Source: Microbacterium sp. SS28 (GTDB taxonomy: Bacteria; Actinomycetota; Actinomycetes; Actinomycetales; Microbacteriaceae). Taken from it: a stretch of 64,000 nucleotides of DNA. The stretch covers positions 124,001-188,000 of the forward strand of contig NZ_JAKWJP010000001.1 in NCBI RefSeq assembly GCF_022761035.1. Reading direction: 5' to 3'. Shown here piece after piece: positions 41,936 through 49,487 of the stretch (position 1 is its first letter; every line of letters starts with the position of its first letter). A program made the position numbers and the translations under genes. The notes under the pieces were generated by a model. The model saw nothing but the letters and a program-made list of their open reading frames with translations. It was not told the origin of the DNA and did not search any database.

Positions 41936-44002
41936 TCAGTGCGGGCCTCCTGTGGCGGGCTCGTAATGATCCGCGGCGATGGTCAGCTCGGCGCGACCCG
42001 CCGTGAGGGCGCGCAGATCGAGCACGTAGCGCTCGAGCTCGGCGTCCGGAACGCTCGCGACGACCTTGGCGCGGCCGTCGTCGGCGGATTCGCTCGCGTG
42101 CACGCGTCCGCGTCGGCCGCTGAGGTCGGTCAGGACGGGTCCCTGGAGGTCGACGGGCACCGTCACCGTGACGGTCGAGACGGGTTCGAGCAGCACCGTG
42201 CGGGCCTCCGCGAGCGCGGCCTTGACCCCGAGCGAGGCCGCCGTGCGGAACGCCATCTCGGACGAGTCGACCGAATGCGCCTTGCCGTCCAGCAGCTCGA
42301 CCTGCACGTCGACGACGGGGTGCCCGAGCGGGCCGCCGGCAGCGAGTGCCTCGCGCGCGCCCCGCTCGACGGCCGGGATGTACGAGCGCGGCACGGCACC
42401 GCCCACGACCGAGTCGACGAACGCGAAGCCCGCACCGGGAGGGAGCGGCGAGACCGCGAGCTGCACGACGGCGAACTGACCGTGTCCGCCGGACTGCTTC
42501 TTGAGCTTGCCTTCGGCGCGCGCCGCGCGCGAGATCGTCTCGCGGTAGGCGACGGGCGCGATGCCCGTCGTCACGTGGACGCCCAGAACGCGGGCGAGGC
42601 GTTCGACGGCCACCGCGACGTGCGTATCACCGAGCCCGCGCAGGATCGTGACGCTCCCGGACCTGTCGACGACGAGCGTCGGGTCGTCCGCCGTCAGCCG
42701 CGCGAGCGCCGTCGTGAGCTTCGCGTCGTCCGTCTGCGAGACCGGCTCGAGCGTCGTCGCGTAGACGGGCGATCGCACCGGCAGCGGCGTGGGGCGGGCC
42801 CGTCCCTGCCCGCGGGTCCACAGGAGCGAGCCTGCGGGCGTCCCGGCGAGCTTCGCGACAGCGCCCACCTGGCCCGCGCGGAACGCCTCGGCCGGCACGT
42901 GCTCGGCGCCGCGCAGGCGGAACAGCGCCGGGATGCGCTCCTCGACCCCCGTCGTCGCGTTCCTCAGGCGATCCCCCGGCCGGAGTACGCCCGAGAGCAC
43001 CTTGAGCATCGCGACCTGGCCCACGAAGGGGTCGGCGACCGTACGGAACACGTGCACGAGGGTCTCGCCGTCCGGATCCGTCGCAACGCGGTGTTCGGAG
43101 CCGCCGCGTCCCTCCTCGTCCGTCCCCAGCATGATGCGACCGTCGTGGGCTGCGGCGGCGGGCCCGAGTTCGCAGATGAGATCGATGACGTGGTCGACGC
43201 CCGTGCCGGCCAGACCCGAGCACACGACGATCGGCACGGCGTCGCCCGCCGCGACGGCACCCGCGAGCGTGCACTCGAGTTCGTCTGCCGACGGCTCGTC
43301 GCCCTCGAGGTAGGCCTCGAGCTGCGCGTCGTCGCGCGACACGATCTCCTCGGTCACCTGCTCGTGGAGGCGGTGCTCCTCGGCCTCGATCTCGGCGGGG
43401 AGCGCCTCCTCGTGATGATGCCCGTCCTCGTCGTACACGAGGGCGCGCTCCGTGAGGATGTCGGCGACCCCGTGGAAGGCGTGCTCCTCGCCGAGCGGCA
43501 ATTCGAGCGGCCAGAGCCCCGCGCCGAACGCGTCGCGCAGCTGCTGCACCGTCGCGCGGAAGTCGGCACGCGCGCGGTCCTCGTGCGTCACGGCGACGAT
43601 GCGCGCGACCCCCGCCGCACCGGCGCTCGCCCAGGCCGCGCGTGTCCCGCCCGTGACGCCGTCGACGGCGCTCACGACGATGACGGCGACCTCCGCGACC
43701 TGCAGCGCGGCATCCACTGCCCCGATGAAATCCGGATGCCCCGGGGTGTCGATGATCGTCACTCCGAGTTCGGCGCCGCGCCTCTTCCACGTGAACCACG
43801 CGAGGGCCGGGCCGAGGGAGCTTCCGCGCGCGATCTCCTCGGGCTCGTGGTCGCAGACGGTGGTCCCCTGCTCGACGCTGCCCATGCGCCCGATCACGCC
43901 GGCCTCGTGCAGCATCGCCTCGGCGAGCGTCGTCTTGCCGCTCCCCATGGCGCCCAGCAGCACGACGGTGCGATGGGTCGGGATGTCGGATGTCGCGGCC
44001 AA
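41936..44002 (-). CDS. Elongation factor G-like GTPase (EF-G2 type)
   Basis: A 688-residue translational GTPase paralogue. G1 is GAMGSGKT (residues 17-24), G3 is DTPGHPDF, and domains II-V continue with LSGVLRPGDRLRN, KLKKQSGGHGQFAVVQL and SGRRGRVHASES. The G4 box, NKxD in true EF-G, is replaced by VTHED, so guanine recognition may be altered. This degenerate-G4 group occurs widely in actinobacteria next to a canonical fusA elsewhere; it is thought to be ribosome associated and not a full elongation factor. TTG start at 44002 is supported by GGGAGGA 5 nt upstream. The ATG alternatives downstream would remove G1. Confidence 0.92.
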   Translation of the reverse strand: MAATSDIPTHRTVVLLGAMGSGKTTLAEAMLHEAGVIGRMGSVEQGTTVCDHEPEEIARGSSLGPALAWFTWKRRGAELGVTIIDTPGHPDFIGAVDAALQVAEVAVIVVSAVDGVTGGTRAAWASAGAAGVARIVAVTHEDRARADFRATVQQLRDAFGAGLWPLELPLGEEHAFHGVADILTERALVYDEDGHHHEEALPAEIEAEEHRLHEQVTEEIVSRDDAQLEAYLEGDEPSADELECTLAGAVAAGDAVPIVVCSGLAGTGVDHVIDLICELGPAAAAHDGRIMLGTDEEGRGGSEHRVATDPDGETLVHVFRTVADPFVGQVAMLKVLSGVLRPGDRLRNATTGVEERIPALFRLRGAEHVPAEAFRAGQVGAVAKLAGTPAGSLLWTRGQGRARPTPLPVRSPVYATTLEPVSQTDDAKLTTALARLTADDPTLVVDRSGSVTILRGLGDTHVAVAVERLARVLGVHVTTGIAPVAYRETISRAARAEGKLKKQSGGHGQFAVVQLAVSPLPPGAGFAFVDSVVGGAVPRSYIPAVERGAREALAAGGPLGHPVVDVQVELLDGKAHSVDSSEMAFRTAASLGVKAALAEARTVLLEPVSTVTVTVPVDLQGPVLTDLSGRRGRVHASESADDGRAKVVASVPDAELERYVLDLRALTAGRAELTIAADHYEPATGGPH

Positions 44003-44040
44003 GGCGTCCTCCCGCGTCGTCGCGGACCAGTAGCGACCAT

Positions 44041-44062
44041 CGTGCTCCTCCCGAGGAGCACG
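44041..44062. promoter_or_regulatory. Perfect inverted repeat upstream of the EF-G-like gene
   Basis: Arms CGTGCTCCTC and GAGGAGCACG (10 bp each) around CC, 39-60 bp before the TTG start. Suits a dimeric repressor site or a 5' leader hairpin. No flanking regulator gene is obvious. Confidence 0.6.
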
Positions 44063-44119
44063 CGCCAGTGGGAGGCGCCGGTGGGGCGCGTCCGTGTCAT
44101 GCCCCGTTGGGAGGACAGG

Positions 44120-44162
44120 GAGCGGCGCCGCGGGCCGGGTGTGCCGGCGCGCGGCGCCGCTC
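44120..44162 (-). terminator. Terminator hairpin after the collagen-like gene
   Basis: A perfect 13-bp stem, GAGCGGCGCCGCG (44120-44132) with its complement at 44150-44162, enclosing 17 nt that hold a smaller CCGG stem. It starts 18 bp beyond the stop of the collagen-like gene. No U-tract. Confidence 0.75.
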
Positions 44163-44180
44163 AGCGGGTCTCCGTGCGGA

Positions 44181-44849
44181 TCAGGGGCTGGGGAGCTGCT
44201 CGGCGGACGCGCCGGACTGCGTCCACGTCCCCGCGGAGCACTCGTAGAAGGCGCTCACCGAGGTGTCGATGTAGACGTCGCCGTCGGCCACGCACGTCGC
44301 GTTGTCGGGCGCGCCCGTGCCGAGGAGCACCTGGGTGCCGGCAGCGCCCGCGGCGCCCTGCTCCCCCTGCTCACCCTGCTCGCCCGCCGGCCCCTGCGCG
44401 CCCGCCGCGCCGGCCGCGCCCGGCTCGCCGGAGAGGTTCTCGGCCGCCGACTCGCGGATGTTGCCCGCCCACACCCACTGGCCGTCCCGGAACACGTAGA
44501 CGTCGGAGGTCTTGACGTTGATGTAGACGTCGCCCTCATAGCCCTTCCCCGCCGTCGGGACGCCCTGACCGGCACGCACTGCCGAGCCCGCCGGCAGGAT
44601 CTCTTCGATGATCGCCTCGTACTCCTCCGTCGGGATCGGCGTCGGCTCGGGAGCGACGACGCTGCTCGTCGGCTCGGGCGCCGCGTCGGTCGATCCTGCG
44701 AGCCGGGCTCCGAGGAACGCCGCGACGAACGACAGCAGCACGACGCCGACGCCGACGCCGATGAGGGCGCCGAGGCCGATGCCGCCCTTCTGCGGAGCGG
44801 CGCCGCCCGGCGCACTGCGGGTCGTGGGGGTCTGCGAGGGATCGCTCAT
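44181..44849 (-). CDS. Membrane-anchored protein with collagen-like Gly-X-Y repeat
   Basis: A 222-residue protein. Residues 23-50 form one membrane helix after a short cytoplasmic tail, giving an outside-facing C-terminus. A Pro/Thr linker follows, then two related 25-residue beta modules (GDVYINVKTSDVYVFRDGQW at about 106 and GDVYIDTSVSAFYECSAGTW at about 190) flanking ten uninterrupted Gly-X-Y triplets at residues 141-170 (GEP, GAA, GAQ, GPA, GEQ types). Bacterial collagen-like proteins form trimeric stalks at the cell surface. The acidic GEQ triplets are typical. Function unknown; adhesion or surface structure is plausible. Confidence 0.88.
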   Translation of the reverse strand: MSDPSQTPTTRSAPGGAAPQKGGIGLGALIGVGVGVVLLSFVAAFLGARLAGSTDAAPEPTSSVVAPEPTPIPTEEYEAIIEEILPAGSAVRAGQGVPTAGKGYEGDVYINVKTSDVYVFRDGQWVWAGNIRESAAENLSGEPGAAGAAGAQGPAGEQGEQGEQGAAGAAGTQVLLGTGAPDNATCVADGDVYIDTSVSAFYECSAGTWTQSGASAEQLPSP

Positions 44850-44964
44850 TCCGTGGCTCTCTTCTCGTCGGCGAGGGATGCCGGCTCTCCGCCGACACGT
44901 GACGCTCAGTGTAGGGAGGCGGGGTGCGGCCGGGAAGGGGACGGATGCCCGTTCGCGCCGCCCG

Positions 44965-44970
44965 TAGGCT
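44965..44970 (+). promoter_or_regulatory. -10 box of EI24 gene (leaderless)
   Basis: TAGGCT is followed by 7 nt (CGTGCCG) and the ATG at 44978. Same hexamer as upstream of pmt and the DUF255 gene. Confidence 0.6.
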
Positions 44971-44977
44971 CGTGCCG

Positions 44978-45721
44978 ATGCGAGAGTTCTTCCGAGGTGC
45001 CGGCCTGCTGCTCGCCGGTTTCGCGTGGTGGCGACGCCGCCCGCGCGCGATGGCCCTCGGCCTCCTGCCCGCCGCGATCGTCGCCGTGCTGCTGGTCGCC
45101 GCCCTCACGGCGCTCGGCGCGTCGCTCACTCCTCTCACGACAGCAGTGACGCCGTTCGCGGAGGGCTGGGTGCCCTTCTGGCGCGATCTCCTGCGGTTCG
45201 GCGTCGGCGCCGCAGCGTTCGGCGGCGCGCTGGTCCTGGCCGTCGTGTCCTTCACGGCCCTGACGCTCGTCGTCGGCGAGCCGTTCTACGAGCGGATCTG
45301 GCGCACCGTCGAGCGCGATCTCGGCGGTGACGTCCCCGACGGCGACAATCCGTTCTGGCGCTCCGTCGTCGACGGCGCGTCGCTCGTGGGACGCGGCATC
45401 CTGGTCGCGATACTGGCGGCCCTCATGGGCCTCATCCCCGTCGTCGGAACCGTGCTCGGGTTCCTGACCGGCGTCCTGCTCACCGGCTGGCTGCTCGCCG
45501 ACGAGCTGTCGTCGCGGTCGCTCGCGGCGCGTGGCCTGACACGCGACGAGCGGCGGGCGCTGCTCCGGGCGCATCGCGCCCGGGCGCTGGGCTTCGGCGT
45601 TGCGACGCAGCTCTTCTTCCTCGTCCCGCTCGGCGCCGTCGCGGTCATGCCCGTCGCGGTCGCGGGTTCGACGGCACTCGCGCGGTCGCTGCTCGGGGAA
45701 GACGCGGACGCCGCGCGCTGA
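44978..45721 (+). CDS. EI24 / CysZ-like membrane protein
   Basis: A 247-residue integral membrane protein of the EI24 domain family. It starts MREFFRGAGLLLAGFAWWRRRPRAM and has about four membrane helices (ALGLLPAAIVAVLLVAALTAL, VGAAAFGGALVLAVVSFTALTLVVGEPFYERI, LVAILAALMGLIPVVGTVLGFLTGVLLTGWLLADE, FGVATQLFFLVPLGAVAVMPVAVAGSTAL). The GEPFYERIW and IPVVGxV segments are family markers. CysZ in E. coli imports sulfate; whether this distant relative does is unknown. The ATG at 44978 gives the canonical family N-terminus. Last gene before the eCIS locus. Confidence 0.9.
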   Translation: MREFFRGAGLLLAGFAWWRRRPRAMALGLLPAAIVAVLLVAALTALGASLTPLTTAVTPFAEGWVPFWRDLLRFGVGAAAFGGALVLAVVSFTALTLVVGEPFYERIWRTVERDLGGDVPDGDNPFWRSVVDGASLVGRGILVAILAALMGLIPVVGTVLGFLTGVLLTGWLLADELSSRSLAARGLTRDERRALLRAHRARALGFGVATQLFFLVPLGAVAVMPVAVAGSTALARSLLGEDADAAR

Positions 45722-46018
45722 GCACTGGGGCTCACAGCCTCATCGGCCCTGAGGCCTGGCGGGCCGAAGGGAAGCCACGGTCCCCTGCGGCGGGGTCGGC
45801 GCCCGCCGAACCTCGGTGCACCCGGAGGGTCACGTGCAGGTGGCCCTCTTGACAGCTCCGTGAGCGAGGGCTTGACTCCTGAATCGGAGCTCGTTCCATC
45901 ATCACGGCGTGGTGTTCTCCCGCCACGCCGACGACTCCCACGGGTGTCGTCTCCTGAATTACGCACGGTCCTCGCACTGCGTCAGGACCGCTGATCGGTG
46001 CACCCTCTGGAGGCAGTC
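45722..46018. promoter_or_regulatory. Control region upstream of the eCIS operon
   Basis: 297 bp without a gene. Near the left is a GGCGGG/CCCGCC hairpin (45789-45807), possibly the EI24 terminator. Further right are a TTGACA at 45849 and TTGACT at 45872 without a convincing -10 at 16-18 bp, a 9-bp direct repeat CTCCTGAAT at 45876 and 45951 (75 bp apart), and a GGCGTGG/CCACGCC hairpin at 45906-45929. GGAGG lies 8 nt before the sheath ATG. This is the only sizeable gap before the injection-system genes and must carry their promoter unless it lies further upstream. Confidence 0.5.
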
Positions 46019-47608
46019 ATGCCATCGCAACTCACCTATCCCGGCGTGTACATCGAGGAGGTGCCGAGTGGAGTCCGCACGATCGTCGGGGTCTCGACCT
46101 CCGTCACCGCCTTCGTCGGCAGAGCCCCGCGCGGACCCGTCGGCGAACCGACGGTCGTCACGAGCTATGGCGACTACGAACGCGCGTTCGGCGGCCTGTG
46201 GAAGGGCTCCGCGCTCGGGTTCGCCGTACGGGACTTCTTCTCGAACGGCGGGAGCATCGCGGTCGTCGTGCGGCTCTACCGCGCCAACGGCGTCGCCGGC
46301 AAGGCGACGGGCGCGCAGGGCGGCCTGACGCTCGAGACCGCCGACGAGGGCGAGTTCGGTGCGAAGATCCGGTTCCGCGTCGACCACGACACGCGACCAC
46401 CCGACGCGTCCCTCGGCGAGGTCGCGACGACGCTCTTCAACCTCACGGTGTACGACGGGGGCACGGGTCTCATCGAGACGCACCGCAACGTGTCGGTAGG
46501 CGTCACGGGACATCCCCGGTTCGTGACCGACGTGCTGAAGAACGCGTCGACCCTCGTGCGCGTCTCGGGCGCGGCGCCGGGGACCCGTCCCGCGAAGCAC
46601 GCGGCCCCGACAGCCGGTCAGGACATCTGGGCGCTCGCGAGCCTCAGCGAGCCGCTCGTAGGCGGGTCGGACGGCGACCCGCTCACAGACGCATCCTTCA
46701 ACGGCGCGGGCCTCGAGGCCCAGGCCAAGGGGCTGTTCGCGCTCGAGCGCGCCGACATCTTCAACCTGCTCGTCATCCCGCCGTACGACAGCGCGAGCCT
46801 GACCGACGCGAAGGTGAGCGACCCCGTCCACAAGGATGCCGCCCGCTACGCCGCGAAGCGCCGCGCGCTCTACATCGTCGACGGCAAGCCCGACTGGACG
46901 AAGGTGAGCGACGCGATCACGGGCGTCGCTTCGACGTTCACGATCGCGAGCGAGTTCACGAAGAACGTCGCGCTGTACTTCCCGCGGCTGATGCAGCCGA
47001 ATCCGCTCAAGGACGGCCAGCTCGAGCCGTTCGCGGCGGCGGGCGCCGTCGCGGGCGTCTTCGCGCGGACGGATGCCGGGCGAGGCGTGTGGAAAGCACC
47101 CGCGGGTCTCGACGCGGGGCTCAACGGAGTCCCCGCCCTCGAAGTGCCCCTCACGGACGGCGACATCGGGCAGCTCAATCCCCTCGGGGTCAACGCGCTT
47201 CGTGCGATCTCCGGCGCCGGGCGGGTCATCTGGGGCGCGCGGACGCTGCAGGGGTCCGACCGCCTCGCGAGCGAGTGGAAGTACGTCCCGGTGCGGCGCA
47301 CGGCCCTCTACATCGAGGAGTCGCTCTTCCGCGGCACCCAGTGGGTCGTGTTCGAGCCCAACGACGAGCCGCTGTGGGCGCAGATCCGCCTGAGCGTCGG
47401 GACGTTCCTGGGCGACCTGTTCCGGCAGGGCGCGTTCCAGGGTCGGACGCCGCGGGAGGCCTACTTCGTCAAGTGCGACAGGGAGACGACGACCCAGTCC
47501 GACATCGACAAGGGCATCGTCAACATCCACGTCGGGTTCGCGCCGCTCAAACCGGCCGAGTTCGTCGTCATCAGGCTGCAGCAGATCGCCGGCGCGAGCG
47601 CCGTCTGA
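46019..47608 (+). CDS. eCIS contractile sheath protein (phage tail sheath family)
   Basis: A 529-residue sheath subunit. It starts MPSQLTYPGVYIEEVPSGVRTIVGVSTSVTAFVGRAPRGPVGEPTVVTSYGDYERAFGG, the hallmark N-terminus of Afp/PVC/T4-like sheaths, and ends with GTQWVVFEPNDEPLWAQIRLSVGTFLGDLFRQGAFQG...YFVKCDRETTTQSDIDKGIVNIHVGFAPLKPAEFVVIRLQQIAG, the conserved C-terminal handshake domain. The middle part is the variable surface domain. Contraction of this sheath drives the tube into a target. Only one sheath gene is seen, unlike the three in Afp/PVC clusters. GGAGG precedes the ATG. Confidence 0.97.
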   Translation: MPSQLTYPGVYIEEVPSGVRTIVGVSTSVTAFVGRAPRGPVGEPTVVTSYGDYERAFGGLWKGSALGFAVRDFFSNGGSIAVVVRLYRANGVAGKATGAQGGLTLETADEGEFGAKIRFRVDHDTRPPDASLGEVATTLFNLTVYDGGTGLIETHRNVSVGVTGHPRFVTDVLKNASTLVRVSGAAPGTRPAKHAAPTAGQDIWALASLSEPLVGGSDGDPLTDASFNGAGLEAQAKGLFALERADIFNLLVIPPYDSASLTDAKVSDPVHKDAARYAAKRRALYIVDGKPDWTKVSDAITGVASTFTIASEFTKNVALYFPRLMQPNPLKDGQLEPFAAAGAVAGVFARTDAGRGVWKAPAGLDAGLNGVPALEVPLTDGDIGQLNPLGVNALRAISGAGRVIWGARTLQGSDRLASEWKYVPVRRTALYIEESLFRGTQWVVFEPNDEPLWAQIRLSVGTFLGDLFRQGAFQGRTPREAYFVKCDRETTTQSDIDKGIVNIHVGFAPLKPAEFVVIRLQQIAGASAV

Positions 47609-47625
47609 GCCGAGGGAATGGACAC

Positions 47626-48147
47626 ATGGCACAGTTCAGCGTCAACGCGACCCGCTTCGACCCGTACAAGAACTTCAAGTTCCGCGTGAAGTGGGACGGC
47701 AAGTACGTCGCGGGGGTCAGCAAGGTGAGCGGCCTCAAACGGACGACCGAAGTCGTCGAGCACCGGGAGGGCGGCGACCCGTCGTCGTCGCGCAAGTCGC
47801 CCGGCCGCGTCAAGTTCGAGGCGATCACGCTCGAGCGGGGCGTCACGCACGACGTCGAGTTCGAGCAGTGGGCGAACAAGGTCTGGAATTTCGGGTCGGG
47901 TCTCGGGGCGGAGGTCTCGCTCAAGGACTTCCGCAAGGACCTCATCGTCGAGCTCTACAACGAGGCCGGTCAGATCGTGCTCGCGTACCGCGTGTTCCGG
48001 GCGTGGGTCTCGGAGTACCAGGCGCTTCCCGACCTCGACGCCAACGCGAACGCCGTCGCGATCCAGACCCTCAAGCTCGAGAACGAGGGCTGGGAACGCG
48101 ACTACGCCGTCGTCGAGCCCGCCGAACCGTCCTTCACCGAACCGTAG
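47626..48147 (+). CDS. eCIS inner tube protein (gp19-like)
   Basis: A 173-residue tube subunit of the T4 gp19/Hcp-like fold: FDPYKNFKFRVKWDGKYVAGVSKVSGLKRTTEVVEHREGGDPSSSRKSPGRVKFEAITLERGVTHD matches the family closely, with the C-terminal YRVFRAWVSEYQALPDLDANANAVAIQTLKLENEGWERD also typical. Hexameric rings stack to form the tube through which cargo travels. GAGGGA precedes the ATG. Follows the sheath by 17 bp. Only one tube gene is visible in the window. Confidence 0.97.
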   Translation: MAQFSVNATRFDPYKNFKFRVKWDGKYVAGVSKVSGLKRTTEVVEHREGGDPSSSRKSPGRVKFEAITLERGVTHDVEFEQWANKVWNFGSGLGAEVSLKDFRKDLIVELYNEAGQIVLAYRVFRAWVSEYQALPDLDANANAVAIQTLKLENEGWERDYAVVEPAEPSFTEP

Positions 48148-48156
48148 GAGCCGACC

Positions 48157-48906
48157 GTGGCCGCGATGGCCGCCGCGGCGGTGCGCGCACAGACGATCCT
48201 CGAACTCGCCGACGCGGCGCGGGACGAGGAGCCGATCGCGCGCGCCCTGCGGGTCGCGGGCGCGGCCGGAGCGGATGCCGCGAGCCTGCGCGACGCGCCG
48301 CTCGGCCGGCTGCACGCGGCCGCGCTCAGCTTCCACACGGCGCTCGCGGGTGCGCGCCTCGACGCCGTCGCGACGTGCGCCGCGTGCGGGTCGGTCGTCG
48401 AGTTCTCGCTCGACGCCGACGCCCTCGTGTCGCTCGCGACCCTCGATGGCCCGGAGGCCTCAGGAGAGCTGACTGTCGCGACGGAAGAGGGCGAGTGGCA
48501 TGCCGCATGGCGGGCGCCGACGGCGGGCGACCTGGCCGCCGTCGCAGGACGCGGGGACGCGGCATCCGCGCTCCTCGCGCTCTGCTGCCGGCTGACGGAT
48601 CCGCACGGACAGCGCACGACGGATGCCCCGTCCGACGTCGTCGACCGGGTCGAGGCGCAGCTCGCCGCCGCCGATCCCCTCGCCGAGGTCTCGGTCGCGA
48701 TCGAGTGTCCGGAGTGCGGCACGGCATTCGTCGTCGACGTCGACCCGATCGCGTTCGTGTGGCGAGAGGTCGAGACGCGCGCACGGCGCGCGCTGTACGA
48801 CATCGACGCCCTCGCCCGCGCCTACGGCTGGACGGAGTCCGAGGTGCTCGGCCTCTCGGAGGAGCGCCGCGCCGCCTACCTCGAGATCGTGCGGGAGGGC
48901 TCATGA
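48157..48906 (+). CDS. eCIS-associated zinc-ribbon protein (T4 gp26-type baseplate protein family likely)
   Basis: A 249-residue mostly helical protein with two CxxC pairs, C74/C77 (VATCAACGSVVEF) and C184/C187 (IECPECGTAFVVD), which likely bind one zinc as a split ribbon. The position after the tube gene and the C-terminal YDIDALARAYGWTESEVLGLSEERRAAYLEIV, which resembles tail-assembly chaperone-type segments, fit a baseplate or assembly protein common in actinobacterial eCIS loci. Assignment to the T4 baseplate family is from memory of locus order. GTG start with AGGAG 7 nt upstream; its stop overlaps the next ATG. Confidence 0.75.
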   Translation: MAAMAAAAVRAQTILELADAARDEEPIARALRVAGAAGADAASLRDAPLGRLHAAALSFHTALAGARLDAVATCAACGSVVEFSLDADALVSLATLDGPEASGELTVATEEGEWHAAWRAPTAGDLAAVAGRGDAASALLALCCRLTDPHGQRTTDAPSDVVDRVEAQLAAADPLAEVSVAIECPECGTAFVVDVDPIAFVWREVETRARRALYDIDALARAYGWTESEVLGLSEERRAAYLEIVREGS

Positions 48907-49487
48907 GCGGCTACCTCGCCCGCCTCGCGGCCCGGGCCGCGGGTGCTCCCGCCCAGGCCGGTCCGCGGCTCCCGTCGCGTTTCGAGGCGGCCGACTCGGC
49001 CGCGTCGACGGATGCCGCATCCCCCGTGCCCACCGCGGAGACTCCCCTGCGCACCGAGCAGCGCCCCGCCCCTCGACAGGCGCGTGCGGCTCCGCGGGGC
49101 GAGCCGGCGGCCGCCGTTCCGCCTGCCGCGCACGAGCTCCCCACCCAGCGGCGGACGGACGCCGCGCCGCCCATCGCGGCGACCGAGACCGCCGCACCCG
49201 GCCGGCCCGCGGCGGCCCCGGAGCCGACTGCGGCGCCCCTGACTTCACGCAGCGAGGGGGTCCCGCGCGTCCAGGCCGCCCCTGCCCCGCGCGCAGCCGT
49301 CCACGCATCGACGCCCACGCGCGCCGAAGCATCCGTCGCCCCATCAGAAGCCGACGTCGTGCACGTCACGATCGACCGTGTCGAAGTGCGCGCGATGCTC
49401 GCCGCGCCCACCGCCGCGCGGCCGACGCGACCCGCGCGGGACGCCGAGCGGTCGCTGCACGACTACCTCGCAGGGAGAGGCCGATGA
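48903..49487 (+). CDS. eCIS Pro/Ala-rich protein of unknown function
   Basis: A 194-residue low-complexity protein. About residues 20-150 are disordered Ala/Pro/Arg-rich sequence; the short ends look conserved: MSGYLARLAARAAG and the C-terminal DVVHVTIDRVEVRAMLAAP...SLHDYLAGRGR. Homologous small proteins with the VTI-RVEVRA tail sit at this position in other eCIS clusters, in my memory. ATGA overlaps on both sides keep it in the translational chain, so it is probably a structural or assembly factor made in stoichiometry with the cap protein. Confidence 0.7.
   Translation: MSGYLARLAARAAGAPAQAGPRLPSRFEAADSAASTDAASPVPTAETPLRTEQRPAPRQARAAPRGEPAAAVPPAAHELPTQRRTDAAPPIAATETAAPGRPAAAPEPTAAPLTSRSEGVPRVQAAPAPRAAVHASTPTRAEASVAPSEADVVHVTIDRVEVRAMLAAPTAARPTRPARDAERSLHDYLAGRGR

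Noticed and set aside
41936..44002. Tetracycline-resistance ribosomal protection protein
   Set aside because: The G4 box is degenerate and the sequence follows the actinobacterial EF-G2-like group; TetM-type proteins keep NKxD.
45849..45902. TTGACA and TTGACT boxes as a sigma70 promoter for the eCIS operon
   Set aside because: No -10 hexamer with A2 and T6 at 16-18 bp spacing; kept only as a note in the control-region entry.
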